In this document: positions 46,998-60,799 of the stretch, piece after piece
Layout: every line of letters begins with the position of its first letter
Position numbering within the stretch: the stretch's first letter is position 1
Assembly: GCF_029227915.1 (NCBI RefSeq)
Contig: NC_079878.1
Coordinates: forward strand, 16,060,001-16,124,000
DNA: 64,000 nt
Direction: 5' to 3'
Source of the DNA: Hydractinia symbiolongicarpus
Taxonomy: Eukaryota > Cnidaria > Hydrozoa > Anthoathecata > Hydractiniidae
Translations under genes and position numbers: made by a program
Notes under the pieces: generated by a model
What the model was told of the DNA's origin: nothing
Seen by the model: the letters and a program-made list of their open reading frames with translations, nothing else
Database searches by the model: none

Positions 46998-49900
46998 TAG
47001 GCTGTAAAAGGCCGTAATACAATCCTTAGAAGACTGTGCACGCAGTTGACGGTGTTCTATGGCCATGGTGGAAAGTAAAGTGACTTGAGACGTCGTAGTC
47101 TATTGAGAGTGGAAAGGCTAGACCGATTCCCACCTGTCTAACCTCGTCAAAGCACGTGATTTACGTGTAAGGCCCTTATTGGGCTGCAAAAGGCCGTATT
47201 ACAATCTTTAAAAGACTGTGCACGTAGTTGACTCTGTTCTATTGCCACGGCGGAAAGGAAAAGGACTTGAGACGTCGTAGTTCATTAAGAGTGGGAGGAC
47301 TAGACCGTTCCCCAACTATTTAGGGTCGCAGAAGCACGTGATTTTCGTGTAAGGCTCTTATTAGGCTCTGAAGGAACGTATTACAACCTTTAAAAGAATC
47401 TGCACGTACTTGATAGTGTTCTATGGCTAATGCGGAATGCAAAACAACTTGAGATGTCGTAGTCCATGTAATGTGGAATGACTAGACCGTTCTCAATCGG
47501 TCTAGGCTCGTGGAAGCACGTGATTCACGTGTAAGGCCCTTACTAGGTTGCAAAAGAACGTATTACAACCTTTAAAAGCCTGTGCACGTAGTTGACGGTG
47601 TTTTATTGCCATGGCGGAAAGGAAAACGCTTTGAGGCGTCGTAGTCCATTGAGAGTGGAAGGACTAGACCGATCAACATCTATCTAGGCTCGTGGAAACA
47701 CGTGATTTTTGTGTAAGTTCCTTATTAGGCCTGCAAAGGGCGTATTACAACCTGTAAAAAACTGTGCACAAAGTTGACGGTGTTCTATTGCCATGGCGGA
47801 AAGGAAGTCAACTTAAGGCGTTGCAATCCATTGAGAATGGAAGGACTAGACCGTTCTCAATCGGTCTAGGCTCGTGCAAGCACGTGATTTACATGTAAGG
47901 CCCTTATTAGGCTGTAAAAGGCCGTAATACAATCCTTAGAAGACTGTGCACGCAGTTGACGGTGTTCCATGGCCATGGTGGAAAGTAAAGTGACTTGAGA
48001 CGTCGTTGTCCATTGAGAGTGGAAAGGCTAGACCGATTCCCACCTGTCTAACCTCGTCAAAGCACGTGATTTACGTGTAAGGCCCTTATTGGGCTGCAAA
48101 AGGCCGTATTACAACCTTTAAAAGCCTGTGCACGTAGTTGACGGTGTTTTATTGCCATGGCGGAAAGGAAAACGCTTTGAGGCGTCGTAGTCCATTGAGA
48201 GTGGAAGGACTAGACCGATCAACATCTATCTAGGCTCGTGGGAACACGTGATTCACGTGTAAGGCCCTTACTAGGTTGCAAAAGAACGTATTACAACCTT
48301 TAAAAGCCTGTGCACGTAGTTGACGGTGTTTTATTGCCATGGCGGAAAGGAAAACGCTTTGAGGCGTTATAATCTATTGAGAGTGAAAGGACTAGACCGA
48401 TCAACATCTATCTAGGCTCGTGGAAACACGTGATTTTTGTGTAAGGTCCTTATTAGGCCTGCAAATGGCGTATTACAACCTCTAAAAAACTGTGCACAAA
48501 GTTGACGGTGTTCTATTGCCATGGCGGGAAGGAAGTCAACTTGAGGCGTTGCAATCCATTGAGAATGGAAGGACTAGACCGTTCTCAATCGGTCTAGGCT
48601 CGTGCAAGCACGTGATTTACATGTAAGGCCCTTATTAGGCTGTCAAAGGCCGTAATACAATCCTTAGAAAAGGACTTGCGACGTCGTAGTTCATTAAGAG
48701 TGGGAGGACTAGACCGTTCCCCACCTATTTAGGGTCGCAGAAGCAGGTGATTTTCGTGTAAGGCTCTTATTAGGCTCCGAAGGAACGTATTACAACCTTT
48801 AGAAGAATCTGCGCGTACTTGATAGTGTTCTATGGCTAATGCGGAATGCAAAACAACTTGAGACGTCGTAGTCCATGTAATGTGGAATGACTAGACCGTT
48901 CACCACCTATCTAGGCTCGTGGGAACATGTGATTCACGTGTAAGGCCCTTACTAGGTTGCAAAAGAACGTATTACAACCTTTAAAAGCCTGTGCACGTAG
49001 TTGACGGTGTTGTGTGGCCATTCCGGATTTAAAAACGACTTGAGGCGCCGTAGTCCGTTGAGAGTGGAAGGACTAGACCGTTCTCAATCGGTCTAGCCTC
49101 GTAGAAGCACGTGATTTACGTGTAAGGCCCTTATTAGGCTGCAAAAAGCCGTGCTACAATTTTTGGAAGACTGTGCACGTAGTTGACGGTGTTCTATTGC
49201 CATGGCGGAAAGGAAGTCAACTTGAGGCGTTGCAATCCATTGAGAATGAAAGGACTAGACCGTTCTCAATCGGTCTAGGCTCGTGGAAGCACGTGATTTA
49301 CATGTAAGGCCCTTATTAGGCTGTAAAAGGCCGTAATACAATCCTTAGAAGACTGTGCACGCAGTTGACGGTGTTCTATGGCCATGGTGGAAAGTAAAGT
49401 GACTTGAGACGTCGTAGTCTATTGAGAGTGGAAAGGCTAGACCGATTCCCACCTGTCTAACATCGTGAAAGCACGTGATTTACGTGTAAGGCCCTTATTG
49501 GGCTGCAAAAGGCCGTATTACAATCTTTAAAAGACTGTGCACGTAGTTGACGCTGTTCTATTGCCACGGCGGAAAGAAAAAGGACTTGCGACGTCGTAGT
49601 TCATTAAGAGTGGGAGGACTAGACCGTTCCCCACCTATTTAGGGTCGCAGAAGCACGTGATTTTCGTGTAAGGCTCTTATTAGGCTCCGAAGGAACGTAT
49701 TACAACCTTTAGAAGAATCTGCGCGTACTTGATAGTGTTCTATGGCTAATGCGGAATGCAAAACAACTTGAGACGTCGTAGTCCATGTAATGTGGAATGA
49801 CTAGACCGTTCACCACCTATCTAGGCTCGTGGGAACATGTGATTCACGTGTAAGGCCCTTACTAGGTTGCAAAAGAACGTATTACAACCTTTAAAAGCCT

Positions 49901-50206
49901 GTGCACGTAGTTGACGGTGTTGTGTGGCCATTCCGGATTTAAAAACGACTTGAGGCGCCGTAGTCCGTTGAGAGTGGAAGGACTAGACTGTTCTCAATCG
50001 GTCTAGCCTCGTAGAAGCACGTGATTTACGTGTAAGGCCCTTATTAGGCTGCAAAAAGCCGTGCTACAATTTTTGGAAGACTGTGCACGTAGTTGACGGT
50101 GTTCTATTGCCATGGCGGAAAGGAAGTCAACTTGAGGCGTTGCAATCCATTGAGAATGAAAGGACTAGACCGTTCTCAATCGTTCTAGGCTCGTGGAAGC
50201 ACGTGA
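46998..50206 (+). repeat. Large unit X3 (3,209 bp, internally deleted)
   Basis: Follows X2 at an offset of 9,132 bp to about 48240. It then skips two monomers (364 bp) and continues like 39473-39900. At 48669 it jumps to sequence like the end of X2 (aggacttgcg at 46379). The jump leaves a partial monomer joined at a short aaa/gaaa microhomology (about 48666-48670). The last part contains a 910-bp tandem duplication. Confidence 0.87.
48669..50206 (+). repeat. 910-bp tandem duplication at end of X3
   Basis: 48671 onward repeats at 49581 (offset 910, five monomers). The second copy ends at the 20-bp loss in cacgtgataggctg (50200), shared with 37859 and 46991. It has the same monomer classes as the 5-monomer repeat at 52-57 kb, so it may be its source. 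Confidence 0.87.
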
Positions 50207-52010
50207 TAGGCTGTAAAAGGCCGTAATACAATCCTTAGAAGACTGTGCATGCAGTTGACGGTGTTCTATGGCCATGGTGGAAAGTAAAGTGACTTGAGAC
50301 GTCGTAGTCTATTGAGAGTGGAAAGGCTAGACCGATTCCCACCTGTCTAACCTCGTCAAAGCACGTGATTTACGTGTAAGGCCCTTATTGGGCTGCAAAA
50401 GGCCGTATTACAATCTTTAAAAGACTGTGCACGTAGTTGACTCTGTTCTATTGCCACGGCGGAAAGGAAAAGGACTTGAGACGTCGTAGTTCATTAAGAG
50501 TGGGAGGACTAGACCGTTCCCCACCTATTTAGGGTCGCAGAAGCACGTGATTTTCGTGTAAGGCTCTTATTAGGCTCTGAAGGAACGTATTACAACCTTT
50601 AGAAGAATCTGCACGTACTTGATAGTGTTCTATGGCTAATGCGGAATGCAAAACAACTTGAGATGTCGTAGTCCATGTAATGTGGAATGACTAGACCGTT
50701 CTCAATCGGTCTAGGCTCGTGGAAGCACGTGATTCACGTGTAAGGCCCTTACTAGGTTGCAAAAGAACGTATTACAACCTTTAAAAGCCTGTGCACGTAG
50801 TTGACGGTGTTTTATTGCCATGGCGGAAAGGAAAACGCTTTGAGGCGTCGTAGTCCATTGAGAGTGGAAGGACTAGACCGATCAACATCTATCTAGGCTC
50901 GTGGAAACACGTGATTTTTGTGTAAGGTCCTTATTAGGCCTGCAAAGGGCGTATTACAACCTCTAAAAAACTGTGCACAAAGTTGACGGTGTTCTATTGC
51001 CATGGCGGAAAGGAAGTCAACTTAAGGCGTTGCAATCCATTGAGAATGAAAGGACTAGACCGTTCTCAATCGGTCTAGGCTCGTGCAAGCACGTGATTTA
51101 CATGTAAGGCCCTTATTAGGCTGTAAAAGGCCGTAATACAATCCTTAGAAGACTGTGCACGCAGTTGACGGTGTTCTATGGCCATGGTGGAAAGTAAAGT
51201 GACTTGAGACGTCGTTGTCCATTGAGAGTGGAAAGGCTAGACCGATTCCCACCTGTCTAACCTCGTCAAAGCACGTGATTCACGTGTAAGGCCCTTACTA
51301 GGTTGCAAAAGAACGTATTACAACCTTTAAAAGCCTGTGCACGTAGTTGACGGTGTTTTATTGCCATGGCGGAAAGGAAAACGCTTTGAGGCGTTATAAT
51401 CTATTGAGAGTGAAAGGACTAGACCGATCAACATCTATCTAGGCTCGTGGAAACACGTGATTTTTGTGTAAGGTCCTTATTAGGCCTGCAAATGGCGTAT
51501 TACAACCTCTAAAAAACTGTGCACAAAGTTGACGGTGTTCTATTGCCATGGCGGAAAGGAAGTCAACTTGAGGCGTTGCAATCCATTGAGAATGGAAGGA
51601 CTAGACCGTTCTCAATCGGTCTAGGCTCGTGCAAGCACGTGATTTACATGTAAGGCCCTTATTAGGCTGTCAAAGGCCGTAATACAATCCTTAGAAGACT
51701 GTGCAGTCTATGGCCATGGTGGAAAGTAAAGTGACTTGAGACGTCGTAGTCCATTGAGAGTGGAAAAGCTAGACCGATTCCCACCTGTCTAACCTCGTCG
51801 AAGCACGTGAACTACGTGTAAGGTCCTTTTTAAGCTGCAAAAGACCGTATTACAATCTTTAAAAACCTGTGCACGTAGTTGATGGTGTTCTATTGCCATG
51901 GCGGAAAGGAAAACGACTTGAAGTGTTGTAATCTATTGAGAGTGAACGGACTAGACAGATCCCGCCTCTCTAGGCTCGTAGAAGCACATAGTTTACGTGT
52001 AAGGCCCTTA
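50207..52010 (+). repeat. Large unit X4 (partial, 1,804 bp)
   Basis: Aligns with X2 at an offset of 12,341 bp, then at 11,795 bp from about 51036. The 546-bp step is exactly three monomers lost. It shares the 24-bp-scale loss in gactgtgcagtctatgg (51706; also 33361 and 39911). Homology ends near 52010. Confidence 0.87.
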
Positions 52011-52171
52011 TTGGGCTGCAAAAGGCCGTATTACAATCTTTAAAAGACTGTGCACGTAGTTGACGGTGTTCTATTGCCATGGCGGAAAGGAAGTCAACTT
52101 GAGGCGTTGCAATCCATTGAGAATGGAAGGACTAGACCGTTCTCAATCGGTCTAGGCTCGTGCAAGCACGT
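52011..52171 (+). repeat. Joining monomer
   Basis: One ordinary monomer ending in the gataggctg short-deletion variant that opens the 910-bp repeat. Nothing else is present. Confidence 0.7.
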
Positions 52172-55100
52172 GATAGGCTGTAAAAGGCCGTAATACAATC
52201 CTTAGAAGACTGTGGACGCAGTTGACGGTGCTCTATGGCCATGGTGGAAAGTAAAACGACTTGAGACGTCGTAGTCCATTGAGAGTGGAAAAGCTAGACC
52301 GATTCCCACCTGTCTAACCTCGTCGAAGCACGTGATTTACGTGTAAGGCCCTTATTAGGCTGTAAAAGGCCGTAATACAATCCTTAGAAGACTGTGCACG
52401 CAGTTGACGGTGTTCTATGGCCATGGTGGAAAGTAAAGTGACTTGAGACGTCGTAGTCTATTGAGAGTGGAAAGGCTAGACCGATTCCCACCTGTCTAAC
52501 ATCGTGAAAGCACGTGATTTACGTGTAAGGCCCTTATTGGGCTGCAAAAGGCCGTATTACAATCTTTAAAAGACTGTGCACGTAGTTGACGCTGTTCTAT
52601 TGCCACGGCGGAAAGGAAAAGGACTTGCGACGTCGTAGTTCATTAAGAGTGGGAGGACTAGACCGTTCCCAACCTATTTAGGGTCGCAGAAGCACGTGAT
52701 TTTCGTGTAAGGCTCTTATTAGGCTCCGAAGGAACGTATTACAACCTTTAGAAGAATCTGCACATACTTGATTGTGTTCTATGGCTAATGCGGAATGCAA
52801 AACAACTTGAGACGTCGTAGTCCATGTAATGTGGAATGACTAGACCGTTCACCACCTATCTAGGCTCGTGGGAACATGTGATTCACGTGTAAGGCCCTTA
52901 CTAGGTTGCAAAAGAACGTATTACAACCTTTAAAAGCCTGTGCACGTAGTTGACGGTGTTGTGTGGCCATTCCGGATTTAAAAACGACTTGAGGCGCCGT
53001 AGTCCGTTGAGAGTGGAAGGACTAGACCGTTCTCAATCGGTCTAGCCTCGTAGAAGCACGTGATTTACGTGTAAGGCCCTTATTAGGCTGTAAAAGGCCG
53101 TAATACAATCCTTAGAAGACTGTGGACGCAGTTGACGGTGCTCTATGGCCATGGTGGAAAGTAAAACGACTTGAGACGTCGTAGTCCATTGAGAGTGGAA
53201 AAGCTAGACCGATTCCCACCTGTCTAACCTCGTCGAAGCACGTGATTTACGTGTAAGGCCCTTATTAGGCTGTAAAAGGCCGTAATACAATCCTTAGAAG
53301 ACTGTGCACGCAGTTGACGGTGTTCTATGGCCATGGTGGAAAATAAAGTGACTTGAGACGTCGTAGTCTATTGAGAGTGGAAAGGCTAGACCGATTCCCA
53401 CCTGTCTAACATCGTGAAAGCACGTGATTTACGTGTAAGGCCCTTATTGGGCTGCAAAAGGCCGTATTACAATCTTTAAAAGACTGTGCACGTAGTTGAC
53501 GCTGTTCTATTGCCACGGCGGAAAGGAAAAGGACTTGCGACGTCGTAGTTTATTAGGAGTGGGAGGACTAGACCGTTCCCAACCTATTTAGGGTCGCAGA
53601 AGCACGTGATTTTCGTGTAAGGCTCTTATTAGGCTCCGAAGGAACGTATTACAGCCTTTAGAAGAATCTGCGCGTACTTGATAGTGTTCTATGGCTAATG
53701 CTGAATGCAAAACAACTTGAGACGTCGTAGTCCATGTAATGTGGAATGACTAGACCGTTCACCACCTATCTAGGCTCGTGGGAACATGTGATTCACGTGT
53801 AAGGCCCTTACTAGGTTGCAAAAAAACGTATTACAACCTTTAAAAGCCTGTGCACGTAGTTGACGGTGTTGTGTGGCCATTCCGGATTTAAAAACGACTT
53901 GAGGCGCCGTAGTCCGTTGAGAGTGGAAGGACTAGACCGTTCTCAATCGGTCTAGCCTCGTAGAAGCACGTGATTTACGTGTAAGGCCCTTATTAGGCTG
54001 CAAAAAGCCGTGCTACAATTTTTGGAAGACTGTGCACGTAGTTGACGGTGTTCTATTGCCATGGCGGAAAGGAAGTCAACTTGAGGCGTTGCAATCCATT
54101 GAGAATGAAAGGACTAGACCGTTCTCAATCGGTCTAGGCTCGTGGAAGCACGTGATTTACATGTAAGGCCCTTATTAGGCTGTAAAAGGCCGTAATACAA
54201 TCCTTAGAAGACTGTGCACGCAGTTGACGGTGTTCTATATGGCCATGGTGGAAAGTAAAGTGACTTGAGACGTCGTAGTTCATTAAGAGTGGGAGGACTA
54301 GACCGTTCCCAACCTATTTAGGGTCGCAGAAGCACGTGATTTTCGTGTAAGGCTCTTATTAGGCTCCGAAGGAACGTATTACAACCTTTAGAAGAATCTG
54401 CGTGTACTTGATAGTGTTCTATGGCTAATGCGGAATGCAAAACAACTTGAGACGTCGTAGTCCATGTAATGTGGAATGACTAGACCGTTCACCACCTATC
54501 TAGGCTCGTGGGAACATGTGATTCACGTGTAAGGCCCTTACTAGGTTGCAAAAGAACGTATTACAACCTTTAAAAGCCTGTGCACGTAGTTGACGGTGTT
54601 GTGTGGCCATTCCAGATTTAAAAACGACTTGAGGCGCCGTAGTCCGTTGAGAGTGGAAGGACTAGACCGTTCTCAATCGGTCTAGCCTCGTAGAAGCACG
54701 TGATTTACGTGTAAGGCCCTTATTAGGCTGTAAAAGGCCGTAATACAATCCTTAGAAGACTGTGGACGCAGTTGACGGTGCTCTATGGCCATGGTGGAAA
54801 GTAAAACGACTTGAGACGTCGTAGTCCATTGAGAGTGGAAAAGCTAGACCGATTCCCACCTGTCTAACCTCGTCGAAGCACGTGATTTACGTGTAAGGCC
54901 CTTATTAGGCTGTAAAAGGCCGAATACAATCCTTAGAAGACTGTGCACGCAGTTGACGGTGTTCTATGGCCATGGTGGAAAGTAAAGTGACTTGAGACGT
55001 CGTAGTCTATTGAGAGTGGAAAGGCTAGACCGATTCCCACCTGTCTAACATCGTGAAAGCACGTGATTTACGTGTAAGGCCCTTATTGGGCTGCAAAAGG

Positions 55101-56985
55101 CCGTATTACAATCTTTAAAAGACTGTGCACGTAGTTGACGCTGTTCTATTGCCACGGCGGAAAGGAAAAGGACTTGCGACGTCGTAGTTTATTAAGAGTG
55201 GGAGGACTAGACCGTTCCCAACCTATTTAGGGTCGCAGAAGCACGTGATTTTCGTGTAAGGCTCTTATTAGGCTCCGAAGGAACGTATTACAACCTTTAG
55301 AAGAATCTGCGCGTACTTGATAGTGTTCTATGGCTAATGCAGAATGCAAAACAACTTGAGACGTCGTAGTCCATGTAATGTGGAATGACTAGACCGTTCA
55401 CCACCTATCTAGGCTCGTGGGAACATGTGATTCACGTGTAAGGCCCTTACTAGGTTGCAAAAGAACGTATTACAACCTTTAAAAGCCTGTGCACGTAGTT
55501 GACGGTGTTGTGTGGCCATTCCGGATTTAAAAACGACTTGAGGCGCCGTAGTCCGTTGAGAGTGGAAGGACTAGACCGTTCTCAATCGGTCTAGCCTCGT
55601 AGAAGCACGTGATTTACGTGTAAGGCCCTTATTAGGCTGTAAAAGGCCGTAATACAATCCTTAGAAGACTGTGGACGCAGTTGACGGTGCTCTATGGCCA
55701 TGGTGGAAAGTAAAACGACTTGAGACGTCGTAGTCCATTGAGAGTGGAAAAGCTAGACCGATTCCCACCTGTCTAACCTCGTCGAAGCACGTGATTTACG
55801 TGTAAGGCCCTTATTAGGCTGTAAAAGGCCGTAATATAATCCTTAGAAGACTGTGCACGCAGTTGACGGTGTTCTATGGCCATGGTGGAAAGTAAAGTGA
55901 CTTGAGACGTCGTAGTCTATTGAGAGTGGAAAGGCTAGACCGATTCCCACCTGTCTAACATCGTGAAAGCACGTGATTTACGTGTAAGGCCCTTATTGGG
56001 CTGCAAAAGGCCGTATTACAATCTTTAAAAGACTGTGCACGTAGTTGACGCTGTTCTATTGCCACGGCGGAAAGGAAAAGGACTTGCGACGTCGTAGTTT
56101 ATTAGGAGTGGGAGGACTAGACCGTTCCCAACCTATTTAGGGTCGCAGAAGCACGTGATTTTCGTGTAAGGCTCTTATTAGGCTCCGAAGGAACGTATTA
56201 CAACCTTTAGAAGAATCTGCGCGTACTTGATAGTGTTCTATGGCTAATGCGGAATGCAAAACAACTTGAGACGTCGTAGTCCATGTAATGTGGAATGACT
56301 AGACCGTTCACCACCTATCTAGGCTCGTGGGAACATGTGATTCACGTGTAAGGCCCTTACTAGGTTGCAAAAGAACGTATTACAACCTTTAAAAGCCTGT
56401 GCACGTAGTTGACGGTGTTGTGTGGCCATTCCGGATTTAAAAACGACTTGAGGCGCCGTAGTCCGTTGAGAGTGGAAGGACTAGACCGTTCTCAATCGGT
56501 CTAGCCTCGTAGAAGCACGTGATTTACGTGTAAGGCCCTTATTAGGCTGTAAAAGGCCGTAATACAATCCTTAGAAGACTGTGGACGCAGTTGACGGTGC
56601 TCTATGGCCATGGTGGAAAGTAAAACGACTTGAGACGTCGTAGTCCATTGAGAGTGGAAAAGCTAGACCGATTCCCACCTGTCTAACCTCGTCGAAGCAC
56701 GTGATTTACGTGTAAGGCCCTTATTAGGCTGTAAAAGGCCGTAATACAATCCTTAGAAGACTGTGCACGCAGTTGACGGTGTTCTATGGCCATGGTGGAA
56801 AGTAAAGTGACTTGAGACGTCGTAGTCTGTTGAGAGTGGAAAGGCTAGACCGATTCCCACCTGTCTAACATCGTGAAAGCACGTGATTTACGTGTAAGGC
56901 CCTTATTGGGCTGCAAAAGGCCGTATTACAATCTTTAAAAGACTGTGCACGTAGTTGACGCTGTTCTATTGCCACGGCGGAAAGG
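52172..56985 (+). repeat. 5-monomer (910-bp) higher-order repeat
   Basis: The marker tgtggacgca recurs at 52211, 53121, 54761, 55670 and 56580. Steps are 910, 910 + 730, 909 and 910 bp. The 1,640-bp step is nine monomers plus 2 bp, and the 2 bp are visible as ttctatatgg (about 54235). Monomer order in each unit: a ggaaaagctagaccg type; a gtctaacatcgtg type; a cccaacctatttagggtcg type; a gttcaccacctatctagg type; and a gtctagcctcg type. The last unit is cut off near 56985. Confidence 0.92.
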
Positions 56986-57389
56986 AAAACGCTTTGAGGC
57001 GTCGTAGTCCATTGAGAGTGGAAGGACTAGACCGATCAACATCTATCTAGGCTCGTGGGAACACGTGATTCACGTGTAAGGCCCTTACTAGGTTGCAAAA
57101 GAACGTATTACAACCTTTAAAAGCCTGTGCACGTAGTTGACGGTGTTTTATTGCCATGGCGGGAAGGAAAACGCTTTGAGGCGTTATAATCTATTGAGAG
57201 TGAAAGGACTAGACCGATCAACATCTATCTAGGCTCGTGGAAACACGTGATTTTTGTGTAAGGTCCTTATTAGGCCTGCAAATGGCGTATTACAATCTTT
57301 GAAAGACTGTGCACGTACTTGACAGTGTTCTATGGCTAATGCGGAATGCTAAACAACTTGAGATGTCGTAGTCCATGTACTGTGGAATG

Positions 57390-60300
57390 ACTAGACCGTT
57401 CACCACCTATCTGGGCTCGTGGGAACATGTGATTCACGTGTAAGGCCCTTCCTAGGTTGCAAAAGAACGTATTACAACCTTTAAAAGCCTGTGCACGTAG
57501 TTGACGGTGTTCTAATGCCATTGCGAAAAGGAAATCAACTTGAGGCGTTGTATTCCATTAAGAATGGAAGGACTAGATCGTTCTCAATCGGTCTCGGCTC
57601 GTAGAAGCACGTGTTTTACATGTAAGGCCTTTATTAGGCTGTAAACGGCCGTATTACAATCTGCAAAAGCGTGTGCACGTATTTGACGGTGTTGTGTGGC
57701 CATTCCGGATTTAAAAACGACTTGAGGCGCCGTAGTCCATTGAGATTGGAAGGACTAGACCGTTCTGAACCGGTCTAGGCTCGTGGAAGGACGTGAACTG
57801 CGTGTAAGGTCCTTTTTAGGCTGCAAAAGACCGTATTACAATCTTTAGAAGACTGTGCACCTAGTTGAAAGTGTTCTATTGCCATGCCGGAAAGGAAAAC
57901 GACTGGAGACGTCGTAGTCCATTGAGATTGGAAGGAATAAACGGACCACCACCTCTCTAGGCTCGTGCAAACACGTGATTTACATTTAAGGCCTCTATTA
58001 GGCCGTAAAAGGCCCTATTACAATCTTTAAAAGTATATGCACCTAGTTGACGGTGTTCTAATGACATGGCGGATTTGAAAACGATTTAAGGCGTTGTAGT
58101 CCATTGAGAATGAAAGGAGTAGACCGTTCTCAATCGGTCTAGGCTCGTGGAAGCACGTGATTTACATGTAAGGCCCTTATTAGGCTGTAAAAGACCGTAA
58201 TACAATCCTTAGCAGACTGTGCACGCAGTTGACGGTGTTCTATGGCCATGGTGGAAAGTAAAGTGACTTGAGACGTCGTAGTCTATTGAGAGTGGAAAGG
58301 CTAGACCGATTCCCACCTGTCTAACCTCGTCAAAGCACGTGATTTACGTGTAAGGCCCTTATTGGGCTGCAACCGTTCTCAATCGGTCTAGGCTCGTGGA
58401 AGCACGTGATTTACATGTAAGGCCCTTATTGGGCTGCAAAAGGCCGTATTACAATCTTTAAAAGACTGTGCGCGTAGTTGACGGTGTTGTGTGGCCATTC
58501 CGGATTTAAAAACGACTTGAGGCGCCGTAGTCCGTTGAGAGTGGAAGGACTAGACCGTTCTCAATCGATCTAGCCTCGTAGAAGCACGTGATTTACGTGT
58601 AAGGCCCTTATTAGGCTGTAAAAGACCGTAATACAATCCTTAGAAGACTGTGCACGCAGTTGACGGTGTTCTATGGCCATGGTGGAAAGTAAAGTAACTT
58701 GAGACGTCGTAGTCTATTGAGAGTGGAAAGGCTAGACCGATTCCCACCTGTCTAACATCGTGAAAGCACGTGATTTACGTGTAAGGCCCTTATTGGGCTG
58801 CAAAAGGCCGTATTACAATCTTTAAAAGACTGTGCACGTAGTTGACGCTGTTCTATTGCCACGGCGGAAAGGAAAAGGACTTGCGACGTCGTAGTTCATT
58901 AAGAGTGGGAGGACTAGACCGTTCCCCACCTATTTAGGGTCGCAGAAGCACGTGATTTTCGTGTAAGGCTCTTATTAGGCTCCGAAGGAACGTATTACAA
59001 CCTTTAGAAGAATCTGCGCGTACTTGATAGTGTTCTATGGCTAATGCGGAATGCAAAACAACTTGAGACGTCGTAGTCCATGTAATGTGGAATGACTAGA
59101 CCGTTCACCACCTATCTGGGCTCGTGGGAACATGTGATTCACGTGTAAGGCCCTTCCTAGGTTGCAAAAGAACGTATTACAACCTTTAAAAGCCTGTGCA
59201 CGTAGTTGACGGTGTTCTAATGCCATTGCGAAAAGGAAATCAACTTGAGGCGTTGTATTCCATTAAGAATGGAAGGACTAGATCGTTCTCAATCGGTCTC
59301 GGCTCGTAGAAGCACGTGTTTTACATGTAAGGCCTTTATTAGGCTGTAAACGGCCGTATTACAATCTGCAAAAGCGTGTGCACGTATTTGACGGTGTTGT
59401 GTGGCCATTCCGGATTTAAAAACAACTTGAGGCGCCGTAGTCCATTGAGATTGGAAGGACTAGACCGTTCTGAACCGGTCTAGGCTCGTGGAAGGACGTG
59501 AACTGCGTGTAAGGTCCTTTTTAGGCTGCAAAAGACCGTATTACAATCTTTAGAAGACTGTGCACCTAGTTGAAAGTGTTCTATTGCCATGCCGGAAAGG
59601 AAAACGACTGGAGACGTCGTAGTCCATTGAGATTGGAAGGAATAAACGGACCACCACCTCTCTAGGCTCGTGCAAACACGTGATTTACATTTAAGGCCTC
59701 TATTAGGCCGTAAAAGGCCCTATTACAATCTTTAAAAGTATATGCACCTAGTTGACGGTGTTCTAATGACATGGCGGATTTGAAAACGATTTAAGGCGTT
59801 GTAGTCCATTGAGAATGAAAGGAGTAGACCGTTCTCAATCGGTCTAGGCTCGTGGAAGCACGTGATTTACATGTAAGGCCCTTATTAGGCTGTAAAAGAC
59901 CGTAATACAATCCTTAGCAGACTGTGCACGCAGTTGACGGTGTTCTATGGCCATGGTGGAAAGTAAAGTGACTTGAGACGTCGTAGTCTATTGAGAGTGG
60001 AAAGGCTAGACCGATTCCCACCTGTCTAACCTCGTCAAAGCACGTGATTTACGTTTAAGGCCCTTATTGGGCTGCAACCGTTCTCAATCGGTCTAGGCTC
60101 GTGGAAGCACGTGATTTACATGTAAGGCCCTTATTGGCCTGCAAAAGGCCGTATTACAATCTTTAAAAGACTGTGCACGTAGTTGACGGTGTTGTGTGGC
60201 CATTCCGGATTTAAAAACGACTTGAGGCGCCGAAGTCCGTTGAGAGTGGAAGGACTAGACCGTTCTTAATCGATCTAGCCTCGTAGAAGCACGTGATTTA

Positions 60301-60799
60301 CGTGTAAGGCCCTTTTTAGGCTGTGAAAGGCCGTAATACAATCCTTAGAAGACTGTGCACGCAGTTGACGGTGTTCTATGGCCATGGTGGAAAGTAAAGT
60401 GACTTGAGACGTCGTAGTCTATTGAGAGTGGAAAGGCTAGACCGATTCCCACCTGTCTAACATCGTGAAAGCACGTGATTTACGTGTAAGGCCCTTATTG
60501 GGCTGCAAAAGGCCGTATTACAATCTTTAAAAGACTGTGCACGTAGTTGACGCTGTTCTATTGCCACGGCGGAAAGGAAAAGGACTTGCGACGTCGTAGT
60601 TCATTAAGAGTGGGAGGACTAGACCGTTCCCCACCTATTTAGGGTCGCAGAAGCACGTGATTTTCGTGTAAGGCTCTTATTAGGCTCCGAAGGAACGTAT
60701 TACAACCTTTAGAAGAATCTGCGCGTACTTGATAGTGTTCTATGGCTAATGCGGAATGCAAAACAACTTGAGACGTCGTAGTCCATGTAATGTGGAATG
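57390..60799 (+). repeat. 1,705-bp tandem duplication (two copies)
   Basis: About 57390-59094 repeats at 59095-60799 with an offset of 1,705 bp, equal to ten monomers minus the 115 bp missing from the chimeric monomer. Shared private variants are gaactgcgtg (57795 and 59500) and ggaaggaataaacgg (about 57931 and 59636). The join lies between 59090 (catgtaatgtgg type) and 59116 (ctatctggg type). Confidence 0.88.
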
